Of a stretch of DNA of 7,967 bases, positions 1 through 7,400 are shown one piece after another. This DNA comes from Caldilineaceae bacterium (GTDB taxonomy: Bacteria > Chloroflexota > Anaerolineae > Caldilineales > Caldilineaceae). The translations under genes were made by a program, and so were the position numbers. Below the pieces are notes generated by a model. That model made no database searches. It saw nothing but the letters and a program-made list of their open reading frames with translations, and was not told where the DNA came from. Each line of letters opens with the position of its first letter. Position 1 is the stretch's first letter. The stretch covers positions 1 through 7,967 of the forward strand of contig JAAUPU010000106.1 of assembly GCA_012032975.1 (NCBI GenBank), read 5' to 3'.

Positions 1-1
1 C

Positions 2-645
2 TATTTCTTGATGATCACCCTTGCCTTTGCGCAGATGCTCTTCAGCATCGCCATTCGCTGGTCATCGGTGACCGGCGGCTCCGACGGGCTTTCGGGCGTC
101 CCGCGGCCCTCGCTGGAGTTCGGCAACTTGAGCTTCACATTTGATACCCGCACCAGCTACTATTACCTGGTGTTGCTCTTCTTTCTCTTCACCTGGTGGT
201 TGTTGCGACGTCTCGTCAACAGCCCATTTGGCTGGGCGCTGCGCGGCATCCGCGAGAACGAAACGCGCATGAATGCGTTGGGCTTCAATACCTTCCGCTA
301 CAAACTGGCTGCGTTCGTGATCGCCGGCGTGCTGGCGGCATTGGCCGGGATGCTGCTGGTTCACTTTTTTTGGCACGCAGCGCCGGACAATTTACACTGG
401 TCTACCTCCGGCTCGGCCATTGTGATGCTGATCATCGGCGGCGCGGGCACATTGACCGGGCCATCTTGGGTGCCGCGGTGGTGCGGTTGCTGCCCAACTT
501 TGCCAGCACGCTGACCGAACGCTGGATGACAGTGCAGGGAATCGTTTTCATCGCCTTCGTCCTCTTTGCGCCGCACGGGATCATGGGTCTGTTGCAAGGT
601 TGGCGTAGACGCCTTCAGTCACCCAACGAGGATCCTTCTGGCTGA
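2..645 (+). CDS. livM: Branched-chain amino-acid ABC transporter permease LivM, C-terminal part (5' partial, one frameshift)
   Basis: Inner-membrane permease subunit of a LIV/HAAT-family importer, normally paired with LivH and driven by LivG/LivF. The gene is open to the left edge, so the start is outside; about 213 codons remain of a family length near 300-350. Visible: the conserved SVTGGSDGLSGVPRP loop near position 65, a very hydrophobic segment YYYLVLLFFLFTWWLL (about 158-205), the cytoplasmic coupling stretch RGIRENETRMNALGF, the helix AAFVIAGVLAALAGMLL, and the C-terminal IVMLIIGGAGTLTGP followed by ILGAAVVRLLP and VLFAPHGIMGLLQGW. The last part is in another frame: reading passes from frame 2 to frame 1 at 462/463, where one base (a C would restore Pro-Ile) appears to be missing. 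The stop is TGA 643-645. The family call is secure; the transported substrate (Leu/Ile/Val, other amino acids, urea or amides) cannot be read from the sequence. Confidence 0.93.
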
Positions 646-670
646 GCGAGCCACTGGATACACGATCAAG

Positions 671-1460
671 ATGTCGCTGCTCGAACTGACCAACTCACAC
701 GCGTCTTCGGTGGACTGATCGCGGTCGATAACGTCTCGTTGCAGATCGAACCGGGCGAGCGTCGGGCGCTGATCGGGCCAAACGGCGCGGGCAAGACCAC
801 GCTCTTCAACCTCATCAGCGGAGCGCTTTCGCCCACTCAAGGCGAGATCGTCTTCGGGGGAAAGAACATCACACTTGAACCGGTGGCCGTTCGCGCCAGC
901 TGGGCATCGGGCGCACCTTTCAGCGCAACAGCCTCATGCCCGGTCTGACCGTGGCCTCGAAACGCTGGCGGCTGGCAGTCCAGGCGCGCATGGCGGGCTG
1001 GTCGAACCTCTTTGCGCCGATCCGCGCGGATGGCGCCCTCCAACGTAGAACCGATACGCTGATCGCTGAATTCGCCCTGACCGACCGCGGCGCGACCCTG
1101 GCCAACAATCTGGCCTATGGCGACCAACGCAGGCTGGAGGTGGCGATGGCGATGGCCATACAACCCCAGTTGCTTCTCCTCGATGAACCGACCGCAGGTA
1201 TGTCGATGTCCGACTCGGCGGACTTCGTTGCATGGGCACGCGCCTTGCCGCGGTCCATCACGCTGCTGGTGATCGAACATGACATGGATGTGGTCTTCGA
1301 GCTGGCCGACCGGATCACCGTCCTCCACTACGGCCAGATCATCGCCGATGGCACGCCCGACGAGGTGCGCGCCAACCCACGGGTTATGGAAGTCTATCTG
1401 GGCGAGAAGCCGGTTGGCGTCGTGGCTGACCACAGTGCGCTGGACGCGGACCATGCTTGA
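671..1460 (+). CDS. livG: Branched-chain amino-acid ABC transporter ATP-binding protein LivG (two frameshifts)
   Basis: One of two cytoplasmic ATPases energising the LIV-type importer. The ATG at 671 lies 25 nt after the livM stop and gives MSLLELTN, the normal LivG opening. Reading then moves from frame 2 to frame 1 at about 694-697 (restoring TRVFGGLIAVDNVSL) and from frame 1 to frame 3 at about 897-900 (restoring LGIGRTFQRNSLMPGLTV). Each is explained by one missing C. Walker A is GPNGAGKTT (775-801), the signature region is LAYGDQRRLEVAMAMA (from 1110), Walker B is LLLLDEPTAGM (1170-1202) and the H-loop is VIEH (1269-1280). The end DGTPDEVRANPRVMEVYLGE is the typical LivG tail. The reconstructed length of about 263 residues is normal. 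The stretch VASKRWRLAV replaces the usual VAENVRLAV and may hide a further pair of compensating indels. The stop TGA 1458-1460 overlaps the start of livF, indicating one operon. Confidence 0.93.
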
Positions 1461-2162
1461 CGTGCGCGAGATCCACACGTACTATGGCGATGCCCACATC
1501 CTGCGCGGCGTTTCGTTGCAGGTGGCGGAGGGTCAGGCCGTCGCGTTGCTCGGGCGCAACGGCGTCGGCAAGACGACCACGATCTACTCCATCGCCGGCC
1601 TGACGCCGGTCCGCTCTGGCACAGTCTGGCTGCAGGGAGAGGAAATCACCCGGGCGCGACCGCACCACATCGCACGCGCTGGCGTCGGATTGACGCCCCA
1701 GGGCGCCGCCTTTTCACCAACCTGACTGTGCGCGAGAATGTACTCTTTGGCGCACGCGCTCCGCGCGCCGAAGCCGGGCGCCAGCCCGCCTGGACCTACG
1801 ACCGGGTCGTCGAGCTTTTCCCGCGCATCCAGGAGCGAGAGAAGCATCGCGCCGACCAGTTGAGCGGCGGCGAGCAACAGATGGTAGCCATCGCACGCGC
1901 ATTGATGACCAATCCCACGTTGCTGCTTTTGGATGAGCCATCGGAAGGGCTGGCGCCCCTCCTGGTGAGGGAGATCTGGCAAGTGCTGCGGGCGTTGAAG
2001 GGGCAAGGCCAATCGATCTTGTTGGTGGAGCAGAATCTGGCCCTGGCGACCGAGCTTGCCGATCATCTCTATGTGATGAGCAAGGGCGAAGTGGTATGGG
2101 AGGGGCCGCCGGCCGCGCTCGCCACCCGCGAGGAAGTGAAACGCAATTATCTTGGGGTCTGA
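1453..2162 (+). CDS. livF: Branched-chain amino-acid ABC transporter ATP-binding protein LivF (one frameshift)
   Basis: Second ATPase of the LIV-type importer. It starts at ATG 1453, overlapping the livG stop by 8 nt (translational coupling). The opening MLDVREIHTYYGDAHILRGV is characteristic of LivF. Walker A is GRNGVGKTT (1552-1578). The Q-loop neighbourhood GVGLTPQG leads into RRLFTNLTVRENVLFG only after a shift from frame 1 to frame 3 at about 1704-1706, where one base (C, giving Gly-Arg) seems lost. The signature is LSGGEQQMVAIARAL (from 1860), Walker B is LLLLDEPSEGLAP (from 1920), and the H-loop position reads VEQN (2025-2036), the usual LivF form. The reconstructed length of about 237 residues matches the family. 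It is the last transporter gene; a gap of roughly 150 nt follows before the peptide synthetase genes. Confidence 0.94.
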
Positions 2163-2184
2163 GGCGAATCTAAAATAAAAAGCA

Positions 2185-2203
2185 TCCAGGAAGCGCGCCT
2201 GGA
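2185..2203 (+). terminator. Short hairpin after livF, possible weak terminator
   Basis: TCCAGG (2185-2190) and CCTGGA (2198-2203) are exact inverse complements around a 7-nt loop, 22 nt past the livF stop. No T-tract follows, so a classical intrinsic terminator is not shown; it may be only an RNA stem or chance. The rest of the gap 2163-2311 shows no gene or promoter I would defend. Confidence 0.25.
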
Positions 2204-2299
2204 AGGCAACCGCCCTTGGGCGCGAAGTGGCACGAAGAACGAGGTCATCTTGGTCTTCCTTGGTACCTTGCGCGGATAGGTATTTACCTGCTACGGCTT

Positions 2300-2303
2300 A
2301 AGG
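2300..2303 (+). promoter_or_regulatory. Putative Shine-Dalgarno for the A-PCP gene
   Basis: AAGG lies 8 nt before ATG 2312. It supports 2312 as the true start even though the clearly coding frame begins one frame away, just downstream. No ATG, GTG or TTG exists in the coding frame between its stop at 2313-2315 and TTG 2445. Confidence 0.4.
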
Positions 2304-2311
2304 CAAAGCTG

Positions 2312-4271
2312 ATGAACAACCAACGTCGAACGCATCCACCTGGACCACTGCCCATTTTCGGACGATCAGATCGCGCTCCACAACCGATGCCGTCATCCAC
2401 AGGGTGGTTGGCAGGAGATTTACGAACACGAGCTAGAGCAGTCATTGCCAAGCAGGCTTGCGGTTGTGGCGGCTGCGTATCCCGACCGACCGGCGACAAG
2501 CTGCGGTGGGATGACCATGACCTATGCAGATCTGGTCAGCAAGGCGGACGAGATCGCCGCGCGCTTGCCCAAGGCTGAGCGTCTGGGCGGGGAATGTGTG
2601 GCGACCCTCTTCTCGCGCAACGATACCGCGCTGGCGGCCATCTTTGGCGCCCTCAAGATGGGTCACTATGTTGCGCCGCTCAATTTCTTCGACCCTCTGC
2701 CACGCCAGCGGGAGATTTGGGAACATGCCCAGGCGTCGATTCTCCTGACCGATGTCGCCGCCTCGGAGGCTGCGTTCTCGTTGGGTGCAAAACATGTGGT
2801 GGTCGTCGACACAGACCCGTCTGAAGTGACCCAACCGCTCCGCGTGGAGGATCTCCCAGAGATAGAACCTGATGGGGTCGCCCTGATCATCTACACTTCT
2901 GGTTCGACCGGTGCGCCGCGGGGTGTCGCGCATTCACATCGCAGCCTGCTGGCCGCCGCGGTCAACCGCATCAACCTGCATCAGATCTCGCCCTTTGACC
3001 GAGTAGCCTCCCGCTTCAGGTTGAGCACCATGGCCGCCCAGTTGTTTGTTCTGCCAGCCCTCCTGGCCGGGGCCTGTCTTTGCCTGTATGATCCAGAACA
3101 GCCCGATTGCATGAACCTGGCGCGCTGGGTCGCGGATGAGCAGATCACGATCTTGGGTGGCACGGCCGCGTCCATCTCCGCGACAGATTGGCACGATGAT
3201 GTGCGGCCCGGTGTGCGGCCCGGTGATGTTCGACCCTATGCGCATCTGCGTCTCTACGCGGCGGGCGGAGACATCGTCGCCAAGAACAACGCCCAGCGTT
3301 GGTTCGCGCTCAACGACAGCGCGCTCTTTGCGGCAAACTATGCCTCTTCCGAGACGGGCACCATGTGCAGCAATCTCTTCTCGGCCCATTCGCTGCCGGA
3401 CCATGAGATTCTGCCCGCTGGTTATGCGTTGAGCGGGATCGACGTGTTGATCCTCGATGAGGAGGGCTTTCCGGTGGCTGGAGAGCAAGTTGGGGAGATT
3501 GCCGTGCGGAGCGCCTTTCTAGCTCTGGGTTACTGGCATGATGCCGATTCGACCGCGGCCAGATTCTTGCCCGATCCCGCTGGTGGGGACAAGCGGCTCT
3601 ACCTGACCGGCGACTTGGGCATCCAACGTGGGGACGGTTTGATTCGCCACTTGGGTCGAAAGGGGCAACGGGTCAAGATTCACGGCCACAGTGTGGAGCC
3701 AGCCGAAGTGGCCGGCGCACTGCTGCGCATTGAGGGCGTCGAGCAGGCGGTTGTGGTCAGCATGGAAGATGTCACCGGTGCGTCCCATTTGGTCGGGTAT
3801 GTGGTGGCAGCAAAGGCCGCGGGTTTGACGCCGGCGGTCATCCGTCGCAAACTGGCCGAGTCCGTGCCGCGCTACATGGTTCCATCCCGGGTCATGCTTC
3901 TGGAGGAGTTTCCGGCCACGGTCATCGGCAAGATCGACCGCCGCAGCTTGCCGCTGCCGGACTTGAGCCGGCGCGCTGTCGATGGACCAATTGCTAGACC
4001 TCGGTCGCCGTTGGAGGAAAAGCTGGCGGTGATTTGGTCCGAAGTGTTGGGTGTCGTGCTGTCGCGCGCCGTACTTCTTCGACCTGGGCGGAGATTGTTG
4101 TCCGCGACGCAGATCGGAAACCGGCGCTGCGGGCCGAAGTTTTGGTCTGCCGCTCCCCGCTGAGCATCTTCTTCGATGCGCCCGACCATAGCCGACATGG
4201 CCGCGCTGCTGGTCGAGCTTCTCATCGAAGAGGATACCGATACGTTTGACCAGGTGCTACGAAGCGTGTAG
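2312..4271 (+). CDS. Nonribosomal peptide synthetase starter protein, adenylation-carrier (A-PCP), with frameshifts
   Basis: Stand-alone loading module: the A domain activates a carboxylic or amino acid with ATP and loads it on the carrier phosphopantetheine. TTG 2445 opens a long single frame, but coding continues upstream (NRCRHPQGGWQEIYEHELEQ, then SLPSRLAVVAAAYPDRPA), so I extend to ATG 2312 with a small shift near 2315-2330; the exact start is uncertain. Core motifs: A3 TSGSTGAPRGV (2895-2927), A5-like NYASSETGT (3336-3362), A7 YLTGDLG (3600-3620), A8 GRKGQRVKIHG (from 3654) and A10 GKIDRR with its Lys at 3930-3932. The usual FDxS of A4 is missing and the hinge Asp of A8 is Gly. The carrier domain follows: FFDLGGD at about 4075-4095, a disrupted Ser codon at 4096-4097, LSATQI, then APTIADMAALLVELL to TAG 4269-4271. 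Frame shifts are needed at about 4053-4072, 4096, 4128 and 4181-4184. Without them the frame ends falsely at 4163. The substrate is unknown. Confidence 0.88.
3201..3224 (+). repeat. Perfect 12-bp tandem duplication inside the first A domain
   Basis: GTGCGGCCCGGT occurs twice in direct succession (3201-3212 and 3213-3224). It is in frame and encodes Val-Arg-Pro-Gly twice, followed by Asp-Val-Arg-Pro. It lies between the A4 and A5 regions, likely in a surface loop. Replication slippage is the simplest origin; an assembly duplication cannot be excluded. Confidence 0.85.
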
Positions 4272-4362
4272 CCGACGATACCCGCCTGATGCGGCGCGAT
4301 GAAAGTCCTGCGACGGATTTTGTCGTGCGCGATAGGTGGTGCGTTCTCTGGCAAGTGAGGAC

Positions 4363-4382
4363 GCTCGGCTGACCCACCGAGC
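4363..4382 (+). terminator. GC-rich hairpin between the two synthetase genes
   Basis: GCTCGG (4363-4368) pairs exactly with CCGAGC (4377-4382) around an 8-nt loop. A TTTT run (4389-4392) follows after 6 nt. This could be a weak or attenuating terminator in the 163-nt gap 4272-4434. The T-run is offset and short, so full termination is doubtful. No supported gene lies in the gap. Confidence 0.3.
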
Positions 4383-4404
4383 TTCGAGTTTTCTACCCGC
4401 AAGC

Positions 4405-4414
4405 ACAAATTTGT
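4405..4414. promoter_or_regulatory. 10-bp perfect palindrome, possible operator
   Basis: ACAAATTTGT is self-complementary and sits 6 nt before the Shine-Dalgarno of the second synthetase gene, in the most AT-rich spot of the gap. Position and symmetry suit a dimeric regulator, but a single short AT palindrome may be chance. Confidence 0.2.
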
Positions 4415-4420
4415 ATGAAC

Positions 4421-4425
4421 AAGGA
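4421..4425 (+). promoter_or_regulatory. Shine-Dalgarno deciding the TTG start of the second synthetase
   Basis: AAGGA lies 9 nt before TTG 4435, which opens MTTTLSERIANLPPEKRAVI, a normal start for a condensation-first module. An ATG at 4415 opens MNKDETF and stops at 4436-4438; one more T in the TTTT run would fuse it to the same gene, so ATG 4415 is an alternative start. Confidence 0.5.
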
Positions 4426-4434
4426 TGAGACATT

Positions 4435-7400
4435 TTGACGACGACGCTAAGCGAGCGGATCGCCAATCTCCCGCCAGAGAAGCGCGCCGTGATCGAGCGC
4501 TACCTCCTGGACCAGCAGGCCGCGCAACCCAACGACACCGCCATCCCACGGCGCGGGGCAGATGACCCCAGCCCCCTTTCGTTCGCCCAGGAACGGCTCT
4601 GGTTTCTGGCGCAATTGGAGCCAGACTCACCTGCCTATAACGGAAACCAGGTGATACACATCTTGGGCGAACTCAACGTCGGCGCGCTGGAGCGGAGTCT
4701 GGATGCCCTCGCGGCCCGTCACGACAGTCTAAGGGTCTGTTTCCGGGAAGTGAACGGCGTCGTTCTGCAGGTGACAGATCCATTGCCGCCCTCAGAGCTA
4801 CCACTCATCGATCTGACCCACTTGCTGGCAGCATCGAGAATGCCTAAGGCGTGGGAGAGAATCACCGTCTTTCGCAACAAGATCTTCGACCTGACCCGTC
4901 CCCCTCTTTGGCGCGCTATGCTGATCCGATTAGCGGACAATGAACACCTGTTTGTACGCATTGACCATCATATCATTACCGACGGTTGGTCCAACAGCAT
5001 TTTTTGGCGAGAATTGGACCATATCTATTCAGGTTTGGTCGGCGACGGCAGAGTTGTCCAATTACCTCCATTGTCCGTCTCATACAAGGATTTTTCAGCA
5101 TGGCAGCGGGATTGGCTACAAGGGGAACGCCTCGCTCGTCTTGTCGGCTACTGGCGGGATAGGCTGGCCGATCTCCAGCCCCTCGAACTGCCCTCAGACA
5201 GACAGCGTCCGATAAGGCTGAGCCACACTGGGAAGGCCGAGCGATTTCGGCTTGGCCTAGACTTGAGCGAACGGCTTACGTCGTTGGCCCGCGCATCTGG
5301 CTCCAGTTTGTATATTCTGCTATTGGCGTGCTTCCAAGTGCTCCTGCACCGTTATAGCGGCCAGGCGGACATCGCGGTCGGCTCGCCCATCGCAAACCGC
5401 AACCACTCCCAAACAGAAGGTCTATATGGCTTCTTTGTGAATACATTGGTAATGCGCGCTGATTGCGGCGGCAATATATCGTTTCGGTCGTTGCTAGCCC
5501 AGGTGCGCCAGAATGCTCTGGAAGCATATGATCGCCAGGACTTGCCTTTCGAAAAACTGGTTGAAGAACTGCATCCTCCTCGAGAACTGAATCGTAACCC
5601 GCTCTTCGACGTCATGTTCTCGCTGCAAAACATGCCGCGTAGCGAAGTTCAACTTGCAGACCTGCACTGCCAACGACTCAGCAGCAGCGAAGTAGACAGC
5701 AAATTCGACCTGAGCCTCTTTATGCACGAAAGCGACAACGGTCTGGAGGGCAGCCTCGGCTATGCAACCCAGCTATTCAACGCCGATACGATCCAGCGGA
5801 TGGTTGGACATTTTCAGACATTGCTTGAAGGAATCGTTGAAGATCCAGACTGCCCCATCGGCCAACTACCGCTTCTTACCTCGGCCGAGCGCCAACAAAT
5901 CCTCGTTGAATGGAACGACTCAACAACCGACTACCCCCAGAATCTGTGCATCCATCACTCTTCGAGGAGCAGGTCAGACGAACGCCTGATGCCGTTGCGA
6001 TCACATTCGACGAAGAGCAGTTGACCTATCGAGAACTTGATGCCAGCGCAAATCGGTTAGCCCACTACTTGAGAACGCATGGTGTCGGGTTGGAACCGAC
6101 GAAACGTCACCTTCGTCGGTATCTTCATGGAACGTTGCTGCGAAATGGTTGTAGGATTGTTGGCCATTCTCAAAGCCGGCGGCGTCTATGTACCGCTTGA
6201 CGCAGACAGTCCGGTCGAACGCATCTCTATGATGTTAGAGGACGTAGAGCTAAATGTTCTATTGAGTGTTGGGCAGGCGCTTCCAAGCCCCCAGCCACGG
6301 ACAAAGGTTATCGATCTAGTTGTCGAACGGCAGCGGATCGAAGAGCAACCCACCAACGCTCCCAATATCACTTTGTCACCCGATGCCGCGGCCTACCTCG
6401 TCTTCACGTCCGGGTCGACCGGGCAACCAAAAGCTGTGTTGGGTCATCACCAAGGAGTTGTAAACTATCTCTCCTTCTTGTCCAATACCTATGCGCTTGA
6501 CGAACGGGATGTCGTCCTGCAACTTCCGTCACTTGGCTTTGACGCCTCAATACGCGACTTGATTGGCCCGCTAACAGTAGGCGCGCGCGTTATCCTTATC
6601 CACAAAAGTGTGACACAGGATGCACTTGCCCTGGTGAGAAAGATCGACGAGTGTCGCGTCACCGGCCTGCTAAGTCTGGTCCCTTCGATGTTGAACGCAC
6701 TGATCGAGACAGGCCACCGGTGTGATTCAGTAAGGCTAGTTTTGGTCAGCGGTGAACAGCTCTCGGTCGCGGCCTGTCGCGAGGCGAAAGAGCTGTTCGG
6801 GCCAAACGTAATGATTGTCAATCAATATGGGCCAACGGAGTGTACGATGACCTCCTCCTTCAATGCGAATACGTTGAACGGGCAAAATGGCGTAGCCCTG
6901 ATTGGAAGACCGATTGCAAATTGCAGGATTTACGTCTTGGACGAATATCGCAACGCGGTTCCTGTTGGCGTGCCTGGCGAGCTATACATCGGTGGGCATG
7001 GAGTCACATATGGTTACTACAACGACCCAACGACAACCCATGAGAGATTCGTTCACGAACCCGTTCGGTCCCGGAAAATTTTCGAACCGGAGACTTCGGA
7101 CGGCTTCTTGCGGACGGGCAACTTTCTTTCTTGGGTAGAAAGGACCAACAGGTGAAGCTCAGAGGCTTCCGAATCGAATTGGGTGAAATCGAAGCAGCGA
7201 TGCGCGGTCATCCCTCGGTGCAGAACAGCCTTGTGAGACTGGTAGATGACGATAAAGTGGGAAAAAGGCTGATCGCCTGGTGGATCAATCGCCACGCAAT
7301 GACAACAGATAGCGCTGAATTTCGCTCGTTTCTACGTGCCCGACTGTCGGAGTATATGCTGCCAGCCCACTTCGTCAACGTCGACTCCTTCCCGCTGAAT

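Noticed and set aside
837..1478. A 213-residue minus-strand open frame opposite livG.
   Set aside because: Antisense to LivG Walker B, signature and H-loop; shadow frame.
2216..2578. A 120-residue plus-strand open frame overlapping the start of the A-PCP gene.
   Set aside because: No recognisable family, and from about 2391 it runs out of frame with clear A-domain N-terminal sequence. Only its ATG at 2312 may be the true start.
4289..4372. A 27-residue frame MRRDESPATDF... in the gap between the synthetase genes.
   Set aside because: No Shine-Dalgarno, no recognised family, and the size is expected by chance.
3872..4630. A 252-residue minus-strand open frame across the carrier domain, the gap and the start of the C domain.
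   Set aside because: It is antisense to conserved plus-strand motifs on both sides; composition is typical of a GC-rich shadow frame and no domain is recognisable.
462..5960. Programmed ribosomal frameshifting as an explanation for the frame jumps.
   Set aside because: There are too many sites in unrelated genes, no shared slippery heptamer, and families known to need no recoding.
7081..7155. Apparent truncation of the second A domain: the long frame reads FLRTGNFLSWV and stops at 7155, as if A7-A8 had lost about 27 nt.
   Set aside because: In frame 3 the same bases read FRTGDFGRLLADGQ followed by LSFLGRKDQQVKLRG, a complete A7-A8. The other reading is a shadow reached by missing the shifts at about 7054 and 7079.
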